From the NCBI RefSeq assembly GCF_043099285.1, contig NZ_CP170723.1, positions 806,001-870,000 of the forward strand: a stretch of DNA of 64,000 nt, in the 5' to 3' direction. The notes under the pieces are model-generated. The model saw only the letters and a list, made by a program, of their open reading frames with translations, did not search any database and was not told the DNA's origin. Numbering within the stretch: position 1 is the stretch's first letter; each line of letters starts with the position of its first letter. A program made the position numbers and the translations under genes. Of this stretch, positions 17,575-25,912 are shown piece after piece. This DNA is from Oryzobacter telluris (GTDB lineage: Bacteria; Actinomycetota; Actinomycetes; Actinomycetales; Dermatophilaceae).

Positions 17575-18323
17575 CCGTCGCCACGAAGACCGCCGTCAAG
17601 ACCGACCCGACCCTGCGGGCGGCCACCGACCTCGCGCGCGAGGCCGCCGTCTCCATCGCGGAGGCCGGCACCGTCGGCGACCACATGGGGATGGAGATGG
17701 TCGAGGAGCGCCTCGCCACCCACTACTTCTCCTGCACGGCGCTGGCCTACCGCGGCTGGCGCTGGGCCGTCTCCGTGGCCCGCGTGCCCCGGTCCAAGAC
17801 CGTGACCGTGTGCGAGACCAACCTCGTGCCCGGTGAGGGCTCGATGCTGTCGGCCGAGTGGGTCCCCTACGCCGAGCGCCTCGCGCCCGGTGACGTCGGG
17901 CCCGGCGACATCACGCCGTTCGTCGCCGACGACCCCATGCTGGTCGCCGGGTTCGAGGCCACCGGCGAGGAGGACGTCGACACCGTCGCGTTCTGGGAGC
18001 TCGGACTGGGCCGCCCCCGCGTCCTGTCGGCCGAGGGCCGCGAGGCCGCCGCGCAGCGCTGGTACGACGGCGAGGCCGGACCGTCGGCCACCGTCGCCCT
18101 CAAGGCGCCGGCCGCCTGCACCACGTGTGGCTTCTTCCTCCCGATGGCGGGCGCGCTGCGCTCGGTCTTCGGGGTGTGCGCCAACGAGTGGTCGCCCTCC
18201 GACGGCCGGGTCGTCAGCCTCGACCACGGTTGCGGCGCGCACTCGGAGGTCGACATGGAGGGCCCCGACCCGGAGAGGGTCGCCCCCACCCTCCTCGACG
18301 ACTTCGAGCTCGACCCCGTCTGA
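17571..18323 (+). CDS. DUF3027 domain protein
   Basis: The 250-residue protein matches the actinobacteria-specific DUF3027 along its length (GDHMGMEMVEERLATHYFSC, RGWRWAVSVARVPR, VTVCETNLVPGEG). Near the C-terminus, CTTCGF, VCANEWSPSDGRVVS and HGCGAHSE provide Cys and His residues that could bind a metal such as zinc; that is an inference. It overlaps the cold-shock gene by 4 bp (ATGA) and is almost certainly co-translated with it. The function is unknown. Confidence 0.9.
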   Translation: MTVATKTAVKTDPTLRAATDLAREAAVSIAEAGTVGDHMGMEMVEERLATHYFSCTALAYRGWRWAVSVARVPRSKTVTVCETNLVPGEGSMLSAEWVPYAERLAPGDVGPGDITPFVADDPMLVAGFEATGEEDVDTVAFWELGLGRPRVLSAEGREAAAQRWYDGEAGPSATVALKAPAACTTCGFFLPMAGALRSVFGVCANEWSPSDGRVVSLDHGCGAHSEVDMEGPDPERVAPTLLDDFELDPV

Positions 18324-18371
18324 GGGTCCAGCGGTCGGCTCACGCGCCGTCGACGTCGGACGCCTCTGGCG

Positions 18372-18692
18372 TCAGGCGTCGGCGGCGCTGCCGCGTCCGC
18401 GGCCGACGTACCACCAGGCGAAGCCACCCAGGGCGATGCCGGTGACGCACGACCACGGCCACCACGACCGGTCGCCCTCGTGCAGCGCCGGGACGACGAG
18501 GGTGAGGACGAGCGCGAGCGCCCAGATCCCCGTGCCCACGGCGACGAGGCCACGGACGGGGACGTCGACGGCCGTGGTCGGCGCGGCCTCACCGATGGTG
18601 CGGCCGATGCGGTCGGCGGCCGGGGTGCCGGGGCCGACGGCGGGCGTCGCGGGGCCGGTGGGGCCCGTGGGGCGGGGCTCGTCGGTGGTCAC
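18372..18692 (-). CDS. DUF2530 two-TM membrane protein
   Basis: This 106-residue protein has a Pro/Thr-rich N-terminus and two TM helices, GTGIWALALVLTLVVPAL and CVTGIALGGFAWWYVGRGR, with the WWPW...G pattern of DUF2530. That family is restricted to actinobacteria and usually lies near DUF3027 genes, as here. The GTG at 18692 has TACGCT 6 nt upstream (leaderless-type). A small GACGCC/GGCGTC hairpin covers its stop codon. The function is unknown. Confidence 0.8.
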   Translation of the reverse strand: MTTDEPRPTGPTGPATPAVGPGTPAADRIGRTIGEAAPTTAVDVPVRGLVAVGTGIWALALVLTLVVPALHEGDRSWWPWSCVTGIALGGFAWWYVGRGRGSAADA

Positions 18693-18698
18693 GGGGCC

Positions 18699-18704
18699 AG
18701 CGTA
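18699..18704 (-). promoter_or_regulatory. Predicted -10 element of a leaderless transcript (DUF2530 gene)
   Basis: On the minus strand TACGCT lies 6 nt before the GTG at 18692, with no Shine-Dalgarno in between. Confidence 0.5.
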
Positions 18705-18760
18705 ACGACCGGCGTCGTCCGGCCCGGGGTCCCCGTCATGCGCCGGTAACACGACCCCAC

Positions 18761-18766
18761 TAGGGT
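18761..18766 (+). promoter_or_regulatory. Predicted -10 element of a leaderless transcript (purine permease gene)
   Basis: TAGGGT is followed by 7 nt and then the ATG at 18774. No ribosome-binding site is visible. Confidence 0.5.
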
Positions 18767-18773
18767 CGCCGCC

Positions 18774-20276
18774 ATGCCCGATGCCACGGCCACCCAGAGC
18801 CCCCCTGACCAGCGCACCGACGAGGGCCTCCTCGAGCGCCTCTTCCACATCTCCCGCCGCGGGTCCACCGTCGGCCGCGAGGTCCGCGGTGGCTTCGCCA
18901 CCTTCTTCACGATGGCCTACATCGTCGTCCTCAACCCGCTGATCCTCGGCTTCGTCAAGGACGCCGACGGCAACTACCTCGGCGGCGGTGCCGCCCCCAA
19001 CCTCGCGGCCATCGCGGCGGGCACCGCGCTCGTCGCGGGCGTCCTCACCATCCTCATGGGGCTGTACGCCAACTACCCCCTGGCGCTGGCGACAGGCCTG
19101 GGGCTCAACGCCTTCGTCGCCTTCGCCATCGCGAGCAAGATGACGTGGGCCGACGCGATGGGGCTCGTCGTCCTCGAGGGCGTCATCATCCTCGTCCTCG
19201 TGCTCACGGGGTTCCGGGAGGCGGTCTTCCACGCCGTGCCGGCGCCGCTGAAGACGGCGATCTCGGTGGGCATCGGCCTGTTCATCGCGCTCATCGGGCT
19301 CGTCGACGCCGGGTTCGTGCGACGCACGGGCGTGGGTCCGGTGCCCGTCGAGCTGGGGATCGGTGGCCAGCTCACCGGCTGGCCCACCCTGGTGTTCGCG
19401 CTCGGGCTCGTCCTCATCATCGCGCTGTGGGTGCGCAAGGTGAAGGGCGCCATCATCATCTCGATCATCACGATGACGGTCGTCGCGTTCGTCGTGGAGG
19501 CCGTGGCCAAGGTCGGTCCGACCGTGACCGGGGTCGACGCCGACGGCAACAACATCGTCAACCCCAAGGGCTGGAACCTGTCGGTGCCCGAGTGGCCCTC
19601 GCAGCTCGACCCGATCAGCTTCGGGACGCTGGGGGAGTTCAACCTCCTCGGGTCGTTCTCGCGGGTCGGCGCGGTCGCGGCGGTCCTGCTCGTCTTCACG
19701 CTCCTGCTCGCCGACTTCTTCGACACCATGGGCACGATGACGGCCATCGGGGCCGAGGCCGACCTCCTCGACGAGGAGGGCAACCCGCCCCACACCCGCC
19801 GCATCCTCGTCGTCGACTCCCTCGCCGCCGCCGCGGGTGGTGCGGCCGGCGTCTCGTCGAACACGTCGTACATCGAGTCGGCGTCCGGTGTCGGTGAGGG
19901 GGCCCGGACGGGGCTCGCCTCGGTCGTGACCGGGCTGCTGTTCCTCGTGTCGATCGCCGTGACGCCGCTCGTGCACGTCATCCCCAACGAGGCCGCGGTG
20001 CCGGCGCTCGTGCTCGTCGGCTTCCTCATGATGCAGCAGGTGAAGTCGATCGAGTGGGACGACCTGGAGATCGCCATCCCGGCCTTCCTCACGATCATCC
20101 TCATGCCGTTCACGTACTCGATCTCGGTCGGCATCGGCGCTGGCTTCATCGCCTTCGTCGCGATCAAGCTCGTCAAGGGCAAGGCGAAGGACGTGCACCC
20201 GATGATGTGGGTCGTCGCCGGGCTCTTCGTCGTGTACTTCTTCATCGCACCGCTCACCGACCTCGTGTCGCGCTGA
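18774..20276 (+). CDS. AzgA-type NCS2 purine permease
   Basis: The 500-residue protein begins with the AzgA signature (LERLFHISRRGSTVGREVRGG, ATFFTMAYIVVLNPLILG) and carries about 12-14 TMs. It has the conserved ADFFDTMGTMTAIG block and the substrate-region SSNTSYIESASGVGEGARTG, both diagnostic of the adenine/guanine/hypoxanthine group of NCS2 transporters. It should import purine bases by proton symport. The ATG at 18774 appears leaderless. It is monocistronic and followed by a strong terminator. Confidence 0.92.
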   Translation: MPDATATQSPPDQRTDEGLLERLFHISRRGSTVGREVRGGFATFFTMAYIVVLNPLILGFVKDADGNYLGGGAAPNLAAIAAGTALVAGVLTILMGLYANYPLALATGLGLNAFVAFAIASKMTWADAMGLVVLEGVIILVLVLTGFREAVFHAVPAPLKTAISVGIGLFIALIGLVDAGFVRRTGVGPVPVELGIGGQLTGWPTLVFALGLVLIIALWVRKVKGAIIISIITMTVVAFVVEAVAKVGPTVTGVDADGNNIVNPKGWNLSVPEWPSQLDPISFGTLGEFNLLGSFSRVGAVAAVLLVFTLLLADFFDTMGTMTAIGAEADLLDEEGNPPHTRRILVVDSLAAAAGGAAGVSSNTSYIESASGVGEGARTGLASVVTGLLFLVSIAVTPLVHVIPNEAAVPALVLVGFLMMQQVKSIEWDDLEIAIPAFLTIILMPFTYSISVGIGAGFIAFVAIKLVKGKAKDVHPMMWVVAGLFVVYFFIAPLTDLVSR

Positions 20277-20317
20277 GCCGCAGGCGGTTCCGCGCCGCCG
20301 CTGTTCCGCCTCGTGAT

Positions 20318-20347
20318 GCCGCGCCCTCCCGACCGGGAGGGCGCGGC
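20318..20347 (+). terminator. Strong intrinsic-type hairpin after the purine permease gene
   Basis: GCCGCGCCCTCCC (20318-20330) and GGGAGGGCGCGGC (20335-20347) form a perfect 13-bp stem with a 4-nt loop, followed by TTC. Confidence 0.85.
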
Positions 20348-20384
20348 TTCGGCGTTCCCGCTCGGGGCCGCCAATGTGGAATAC

Positions 20385-20410
20385 TTAGCCGAGGTAATGA
20401 GTTGTGCTAA
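20385..20410 (+). promoter_or_regulatory. AT-rich promoter/operator region of the marR-MFS operon
   Basis: The stretch 20375-20415 is unusually A/T-rich for this genome. It contains the inverted pair TTAGC (20385-20389) and GCTAA (20406-20410), about 50-75 bp before the marR start. The spacing of about two helical turns fits a dimeric winged-helix repressor. Autoregulation by the MarR protein is an inference. Confidence 0.4.
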
Positions 20411-20460
20411 TCATCGCGCCGACCCACCCGCCAGAGCCACGACCACCGAGGAGGCCCGCC

Positions 20461-20916
20461 ATGGCCGAGACGACCACGACGCCCCGTCCCTCGATGACGC
20501 GCAGCCAGAAGGACCGCCTCACGAGCGACCTGCGCACGGCCTGCATGCGCATCTCGCGCCGGGTGCGCTTCGAGAGCCCGTCGTCCGTCGCGCCTCACCA
20601 GTTCTCGGTCCTCATCCGGCTCGAGGACGGCCCGCGCACACCCAAGGAGCTCGCGGCCATCGAGAAGGTCAGCGCCCCCAGCATGTCCCGCACCGTCAAC
20701 GGCCTCGTCGAGCTGGACCTCGTCTCCCGCGCCGACGACCCCACCGACGGCCGGCAGGTCATCCTGTCGCTGACCGCCGCGGGTCGCGCGACCATCAAGG
20801 ACAGCCGTCGGCGCCGCGACCAGTGGTTCGCCGCCCGGCTCGAGACCCTCACCGACGACGAGCGCGCGCTGCTGGTCGAGGCCACCGCCCTGCTCGAACG
20901 GGTGGCCGCCGAGTGA
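20461..20916 (+). CDS. MarR-family transcriptional regulator
   Basis: The 151-residue winged-helix protein has the MarR layout: an N-terminal dimerisation helix, recognition helix in APSMSRTVNGLVELDLVSR, and the wing DPTDGRQVILSLTAAGR. The ATG at 20461 is preceded by GAGGAGG 7 nt upstream. Its last codons overlap the GTG of the MFS gene (GTGA), so regulator and pump form one operon. This suggests a ligand-responsive repressor of the pump. Confidence 0.93.
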   Translation: MAETTTTPRPSMTRSQKDRLTSDLRTACMRISRRVRFESPSSVAPHQFSVLIRLEDGPRTPKELAAIEKVSAPSMSRTVNGLVELDLVSRADDPTDGRQVILSLTAAGRATIKDSRRRRDQWFAARLETLTDDERALLVEATALLERVAAE

Positions 20917-22211
20917 GCCCCACCTTCACCTCGCTCGAGGTCCGCAACTACCGCCTCTGGTTCGCCGGGGCACTGGTGTCGAACATCGGCACGTGGATGG
21001 GTCGCGTGGGCCAGGACTGGCTCGTCCTCACCGTGCTGACCGCCGGGTCCGCGACCGCGCTCGGCGTGGTCACCGGCCTGCAGTTCCTCCCGTTCCTGCT
21101 GCTCGCGCCGTGGGCGGGGCTCATCGCCGACCGCTTCCCCAAGCGGCGCACCCTGCTGCTCACCCAGACGATGCTCGCCGTCTCGAGCCTCCTCCTCGGC
21201 GTCCTCGCCGTCACCGGGGTCGCGCAGCTGTGGCACGTCTACGTCATCGCGCTGCTCCAGGGCATCACCACCGCGATCGACAACCCCGCCCGCCAGGCGT
21301 TCGTCTCCGAGATGGTCCCGGCCGACAAGCTGGCCAACGCGGTGTCGCTGAACTCGGCCTCGTTCAACCTCGGCCGGCTCATCGGCCCGGGCGCGGCCGG
21401 CCTCGTCATCGCCGCGTGGGGCACCGGGGAGGCGCTGCTGCTCAACACCGTGACGTTCGTCTTCGTCCTCGCCGCGATCCTCATGCTCAAGACCTCCGAG
21501 CTCCGGCCCGCCCCGCTGGCCCGCGGCCGCGGCGGCATCCGCGACGGCTTCCGGTACGTGCGGCGGCGCGGCGACATCCAGCTCGTCATGCTCCTGGTCT
21601 TCGTGCTCGGCACGTTCGGGATGAACTTCCAGATCACGATGGCGCTCATGGCGACCAAGGTCTTCGACAAGGGCGCCAGCGAGTTCGGCCTGCTCGGCTC
21701 GATCATGGCGGTCGGGTCGCTGACGGCAGCCCTGCTCAGCGCGCGGCGCCAGCGGCCGCGGCTGCGCGTCCTCCTCGTGGCGCTCGTCGGCTTCACGGTG
21801 GCCGCCGGCCTGGCCGCCGCCGCGCCCTCGTACTGGCTGTTCGCCCTGGCCCTGGTCCCGGTGGGGCTCACCGCCCTCACCGCGCTGACCACGGCCAACG
21901 CGATGGTGCAGACCCGCGTCGCCCCCGAGATGCGCGGCCGGGTCATGGCCCTCTACATGGCGATCTTCATGGGCGGCACGCCCGCCGGTGCCCCGCTCAT
22001 CGGGTGGATCTCCGAGACCTTCGGCCCGCGCTGGACCATCGGCATCGGCGCCGTCGCGATGGGCCTCACCCTGGTCGGGGTGTCCATCTGGCTGGCGCGG
22101 TCGCAGAATGTGCGGGTGAGCTACGAGTCGCAGCGCCGCCCCCGCGTCCGGGTCGATGCCGGGCCGCTCCTCGAGCGCGCCACGCACCCCGTCCCGGAGC
22201 CGGCCCGATGA
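20913..22211 (+). CDS. MFS exporter (EntS/MFS_3 type)
   Basis: The 432-residue protein starts SLEVRNYRLWFAGALVSNIG, typical of the EntS-like MFS_3 group. It has 12 TMs and the TM2-3 loop motif LIADRFPKRR. It should export small hydrophobic compounds, siderophores or drugs. The GTG at 20913 overlaps the MarR stop by 4 bp. The C-terminal tail after TM12 is Arg-rich. A 28-codon gene overlaps its stop. Confidence 0.9.
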   Translation: MSPTFTSLEVRNYRLWFAGALVSNIGTWMGRVGQDWLVLTVLTAGSATALGVVTGLQFLPFLLLAPWAGLIADRFPKRRTLLLTQTMLAVSSLLLGVLAVTGVAQLWHVYVIALLQGITTAIDNPARQAFVSEMVPADKLANAVSLNSASFNLGRLIGPGAAGLVIAAWGTGEALLLNTVTFVFVLAAILMLKTSELRPAPLARGRGGIRDGFRYVRRRGDIQLVMLLVFVLGTFGMNFQITMALMATKVFDKGASEFGLLGSIMAVGSLTAALLSARRQRPRLRVLLVALVGFTVAAGLAAAAPSYWLFALALVPVGLTALTALTTANAMVQTRVAPEMRGRVMALYMAIFMGGTPAGAPLIGWISETFGPRWTIGIGAVAMGLTLVGVSIWLARSQNVRVSYESQRRPRVRVDAGPLLERATHPVPEPAR

Positions 22212-22294
22212 CGCCGCTCTTCCGGCGCCGGATGACGCTCGGCGTCCTCGGGGTGCTCGTCGGCGTCGCGATCGTCTACGCCCTCACCCGCTGA
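22208..22294 (+). CDS. 28-residue single-TM microprotein coupled to the MFS gene
   Basis: ATG 22208 overlaps the MFS stop as ATGA and opens MTPLFRRR followed by a 17-residue hydrophobic helix ending in LTR. That gives an N-in positive patch and one TM. The coupling, the TM-like composition and the strong terminator 26 nt downstream argue for a real small gene. It could be an accessory subunit of the pump. No family was recognised. Confidence 0.5.
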   Translation: MTPLFRRRMTLGVLGVLVGVAIVYALTR

Positions 22295-22319
22295 CGGTTC
22301 CCGACGCCACACCGCGACA

Positions 22320-22370
22320 CGCACGACGGAGGGCGGCCACCCGGCTCGGGTGACCGCCCTCCGTCGTGCG
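22320..22370. terminator. Long bidirectional terminator hairpin
   Basis: GCACGACGGAGGGCGG pairs with CCGCCCTCCGTCGTGC, continuing through an inner CACCCG/CGGGTG stem to a GCT loop. The result is a 23-bp stem with one mismatch. It separates the rightward marR operon from the leftward serC. Confidence 0.92.
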
Positions 22371-22390
22371 TTCGGTGGGGCGTGCTCGCG

Positions 22391-23518
22391 TCAGCCGAGC
22401 TGCTCGACGACGTACTCCACCGAGCTGATGAGGCGGCTCACGTCATCGGGCTCGACGGCGGGGAAGCAGGCCACTCGCAGCTGGTTGCGGCCGAGCTTGC
22501 GGTAGGGCTCGACATCCACGATCCCGTTGGCGCGCAACGTCTTCGCGATGGCGGAGGCGTCGATGGCGTCGTCGAAGTCGATCGTCGCGACGACCTGCGA
22601 GCGGTGCGCCGGGTCGGTGACGTAGGGGGTGGCGTAGTCGCTGTCCTCGGCCCACGAGTACAGGCGTCCCGAGGAGTCGGCGGTGCGCGCGGTGGCCCAG
22701 TCGAGGCCGCCCTGGCCGTTGAGCCACTGCACCTGGTTGGCGAGCATCGCCAGGGTCGCCACCGCGGGGGTGTTGTACGTCTGGTTCAGCCGCGAGTTGT
22801 CGATGGCGGTGGGGAGGCTGAAGAAGTCGGGCACCCAGCGGCCGGAGGCGGTGATCTCCTCGACCCGGGCGATCGCCGCGGGGGAGAACAGCGCCAGCCA
22901 CAGGCCGCCGTCCGAGGCGAACGACTTCTGCGGGGCGAAGTAGTAGACGTCGGCCTGCGACACGTCGACCGGCAGGCCGCCGGCGCCCGAGGTGGCGTCG
23001 ACGAGGACGAGCGCGTCGTCGTCGGCGCCGGCCACGCGCTGGACGGGGGCCATGACGCCGGTGCTCGTCTCGTTGTGCGCCCAGGCGTAGACGTCGACGC
23101 CGGCCTCGGCCGTCGCCGTGGGCAGGCTGCCGGGGTCGCTGCTGATGACGGTGGGCTCGCCGAGGAACGGGGCCTTCTTCGTCACCGAGGCGAACTTGCT
23201 GGAGAACTCGCCGAAGGTGAGGTGCTGGGCGCGGTCGCGCACCAGGCCGAAGGCCGCGACGTCCCAGAACGCCGTGGCGCCGCCGTTTCCGAGGACGACC
23301 TCGTAGCCCTCGGGGAGGGAGAAGAACTCGGCCAGGCCCTCGCGGACCTCCTTGACGAGGTTCTTCACCGGCGCCTGGCGGTGGGACGTCCCGAGGACGG
23401 TGCGGCCGATGGCGGACAGTGCCTCGACCTGCTCGGGACGGACCTTGCTCGGGCCGGACCCGAAGCGCCCGTCGGCGGGCAGCAGGTCGGCGGGGATGGT
23501 GATCTGGGCGTCGCTCAC
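22391..23518 (-). CDS. serC: Phosphoserine aminotransferase
   Basis: This 375-residue fold-type I PLP enzyme matches the actinobacterial SerC group. It begins DLLPADGRFGSGPSKVRPEQ, contains GTSHRQAPVK and the cofactor Lys198 in FAPQKSFASDGG, and ends with LGRNQLRVACFPAVEPDD. It converts 3-phosphohydroxypyruvate and glutamate to phosphoserine and 2-oxoglutarate in serine biosynthesis. The GTG at 23518 follows GGAG. pdxH, which makes its PLP cofactor, lies about 6 kb away. Confidence 0.95.
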   Translation of the reverse strand: MSDAQITIPADLLPADGRFGSGPSKVRPEQVEALSAIGRTVLGTSHRQAPVKNLVKEVREGLAEFFSLPEGYEVVLGNGGATAFWDVAAFGLVRDRAQHLTFGEFSSKFASVTKKAPFLGEPTVISSDPGSLPTATAEAGVDVYAWAHNETSTGVMAPVQRVAGADDDALVLVDATSGAGGLPVDVSQADVYYFAPQKSFASDGGLWLALFSPAAIARVEEITASGRWVPDFFSLPTAIDNSRLNQTYNTPAVATLAMLANQVQWLNGQGGLDWATARTADSSGRLYSWAEDSDYATPYVTDPAHRSQVVATIDFDDAIDASAIAKTLRANGIVDVEPYRKLGRNQLRVACFPAVEPDDVSRLISSVEYVVEQLG

Positions 23519-23677
23519 GAGGGGTCTCCGGAGTCGGTGGGATGTCGTGGTGGCGGCGGGAGTCGCTCCCGGTGGTCGCGGGACCGGCGTCGTCGGCGGG
23601 CCCGTGACCGGGATCCATCCTCACCCACCCTGACCGCATGCCGGACGGCGGGTCCACCACGTGGAACTCGCGCAGGT

Positions 23678-25678
23678 TCAGCGGACGACGCCGCCGAGCG
23701 ACCGGTTGCCGTACCCGCCCGGCCCGCCGTCGGTGACCCAGAGGGCACCGTCGGTGCCGCGGCCGGCGAGCAGGTAGCTGCCGTCGGCCCGCGTGACGAT
23801 GTCGCCGGCCGAGGTCCACCGCATCGTCGTGGCGATGGCGGTCGACCCCCGCTGCACGACGACCGCAGCGTCGGCTCCCGTGCCGACGGCCAGGCGCGCG
23901 ACGCCCGGCCAGGTGTCGCCGAGGGCACGGCCGGACCAGGTCGACAGGCCGTCGGTGCGGGCGGCCCAGCCGCCGAGCGCCGCGGTCGGGGTGAACTCGC
24001 GCTCGAAGGTGCCTCCGTCGGTGCCGCGCCCGCTCACGGTGATGATGTGGCGCGCCGGGTCGGCCGACGCCGACAGGCCCGAGGTGAAGGTCCCTCCCAC
24101 GGCCACCCACGCACCCCACGAGGAGCCGTCGAAGTGCCGCCGGACCGCCCCGCCCGCCGGGGTCACGGCGAAGACGTCGAGGGTGCCGTCGCCGAGCGAG
24201 GCGACGTGCTGCGCGACGACGCTGCCGCCGAGGTCCGTGGACCCGAGCCTCGTCCCGGCCTGGAACCACGAGTGCAGCACGGAGCCCGAGCCGGTGCGGG
24301 TGACGAGGTCGACCCGGCCCGATGCGGAGGACGCCGCCGAGGGGGCGTTCGTCGTGGTGACCCCGGTCGCCAGCGCCCCCGACCACGAGGCGCCGTCGTT
24401 CGTGCTGCGGCGGAGGACGACCTGGTCGCCGGTGCTTCGGACGAACGCGCTGACCTCGGTGCCGGTGCGCGCGAGGGCGACCCCCGACTCCTGGACGAGC
24501 CTGCCGCCCACGAGCGCCGGGGTGTTCGTGGCCGGGCTGATCCGCACGATGCGGTCGTTGCCGCCACCGTTGGACGTCGTGAGCCAGAGCGCGCCGTCGG
24601 GCCCCTGCATCAGGGCGCGGATCCTGCCCAGCCCCTCGGCCTGGGGCAGTCGGGTGGTCGCCACGACGCGGGTCGGGCCCGGCGTGGGGTCCATCCGCAT
24701 CAGCGAGATGCCCTGGTCCTTGAGCAGCGCGACGGCCAGCGACCCGCGCCACGCGCCCCAGCGCCGGTCGGTGAGGAAGGCCGCCCCGCTCGTGGCGACG
24801 GTGGGAAGGCCGGAGCTCCACATCGCGCTGGTGGCGGTGGGGAACTTGCCGAGGTCGGTCATCGGCCGGGTCTCGTTGTAGCCGGGCACGGGGTCCCAGC
24901 CGTAGTTGGCGCCCTTGACGACGAGGTTGACCTCGTCGTCGCGGTCGCTGCCGTGCTCGACCGACCACAGCTCGTCGGTGCCGGGCCGCTGCGCCAGGCC
25001 CTGGATGTTGCGGTGCCCGTAGTTCCAGACGTAGCGGGCGTTGCCGCCGAGACCGACGAACGGGTTGTCGGCCGGGATGCCCCCGTCCCAGCGCACCCGC
25101 AGGATCTTCCCGCCGAGCGAGGCCTTGTTCTGCGGGTGGGTGCCGACAGCGGCGTCGCCGGTGCCGACGTAGAGCAGGCCGTCGGTACCGAACCGCAGCC
25201 GGCAGCCCGAGTGCCGGCCCGAACTGAGGGGGATGCCCGTGACGACGGGGGCGCCATCGGAGACCGCCGTCGTGTCGCTCGTCAGCCGCCACCGCAGCAC
25301 CCGCACGTCGAGGGCGCCGCCGGAGGAGCTGCGCACGGCCTGGCACGTGTAGAACCGCTTGTTCGAGGTGGCTGCCGGGTCGGCCACCATGCCGAGCAGG
25401 CCGCCCTCGCCGACCGCGAAGATCGAGGGGAAGCCGGAGATGGCGACCTGCCTGGGTGCGGCGGCGCCGCGCTTGCTCCACACCTGCCCGGCCCGCAGGT
25501 CGTAGAGGAGCAGGTCGCCGACCCAGGTGAGGTCCCACGGCACGGTGAGCCCGCTCACCACGGTGCTGATGCGCAGGTTCGGCGTGGCCTGCGCCCGCGG
25601 GGCGGGGCCGGCGCCGGCGGCGAGCGCCAGGGCGGTGGCGACCACGGTCGCGAGGCTGACGAAGCGGGAGCGCGACAC
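23678..25678 (-). CDS. Secreted PQQ-type sugar/sorbosone dehydrogenase with extra C-terminal beta-propeller
   Basis: The 666-residue product has a signal peptide (FVSLATVVATALALAAGAG). A glucose/sorbosone dehydrogenase domain follows (about 35-365), with GLTVPWDLTWVGD, EGGLLGMVADP, RFGTDGLLYVGTGDA, HRNIQGLAQRP and NYGWDPVPGYNE. Family members use PQQ and calcium to oxidise soluble aldoses. About 290 further residues form repeated blades (LGDGTLDVFAVTPAG, ADGSYLLAGRGTDGALWVTD) like PLL-type propellers that bind sugars or only scaffold. Most homologues end after the first domain. The GTG at 25678 is chosen because GGAGG precedes it by 6 nt. No PQQ biosynthesis genes are nearby. Confidence 0.87.
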   Translation of the reverse strand: MSRSRFVSLATVVATALALAAGAGPAPRAQATPNLRISTVVSGLTVPWDLTWVGDLLLYDLRAGQVWSKRGAAAPRQVAISGFPSIFAVGEGGLLGMVADPAATSNKRFYTCQAVRSSSGGALDVRVLRWRLTSDTTAVSDGAPVVTGIPLSSGRHSGCRLRFGTDGLLYVGTGDAAVGTHPQNKASLGGKILRVRWDGGIPADNPFVGLGGNARYVWNYGHRNIQGLAQRPGTDELWSVEHGSDRDDEVNLVVKGANYGWDPVPGYNETRPMTDLGKFPTATSAMWSSGLPTVATSGAAFLTDRRWGAWRGSLAVALLKDQGISLMRMDPTPGPTRVVATTRLPQAEGLGRIRALMQGPDGALWLTTSNGGGNDRIVRISPATNTPALVGGRLVQESGVALARTGTEVSAFVRSTGDQVVLRRSTNDGASWSGALATGVTTTNAPSAASSASGRVDLVTRTGSGSVLHSWFQAGTRLGSTDLGGSVVAQHVASLGDGTLDVFAVTPAGGAVRRHFDGSSWGAWVAVGGTFTSGLSASADPARHIITVSGRGTDGGTFEREFTPTAALGGWAARTDGLSTWSGRALGDTWPGVARLAVGTGADAAVVVQRGSTAIATTMRWTSAGDIVTRADGSYLLAGRGTDGALWVTDGGPGGYGNRSLGGVVR

Positions 25679-25800
25679 GGGCACCTCCGGGCCGGACGGC
25701 ATCCGGCGGTGGGCCGGCTGTGGCGGCGAGCCTATGTCGGGTCGTCCCGCTCGGCGACCGGACCGCGAGCGCACGCCGCGCTGCCTCCGGTGCGTGCGAC

Positions 25801-25838
25801 GGGGCAGGAGGTGTCGTGATCACGACACGTACTGCCCC
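25801..25838. promoter_or_regulatory. 38-bp interrupted perfect dyad
   Basis: An 18-bp perfect palindrome GTGTCGTGATCACGACAC (25811-25828) is flanked symmetrically, after 3-nt gaps, by GGGGCAG and CTGCCCC. It lies 123 bp upstream of the sugar dehydrogenase start and beyond the citrate synthase terminator. It could be an operator or part of a terminator. Confidence 0.6.
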
Positions 25839-25860
25839 GTAGCGAGCGCGTGAGCGGGGT

Positions 25861-25892
25861 CCTGAGGCCCGTTCCGGAGCGGGTGCCTCAGG
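25861..25892 (-). terminator. Hairpin after the citrate synthase gene
   Basis: CCTGAGG and CCTCAGG arms enclose an inner CCCG/CGGG stem. The structure starts 21 nt beyond the citrate synthase stop in the direction of transcription. Confidence 0.6.
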
Positions 25893-25912
25893 GGGTTCCG
25901 TAGGGGGCGGGG

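Noticed and set aside
18693..20198. Minus-strand open frame opposite the purine permease, continuous with DUF2530
   Set aside because: The part beyond GTG 18692 is antisense to AzgA and not protein-like; the DUF2530 start with its -10 element defines the real gene.
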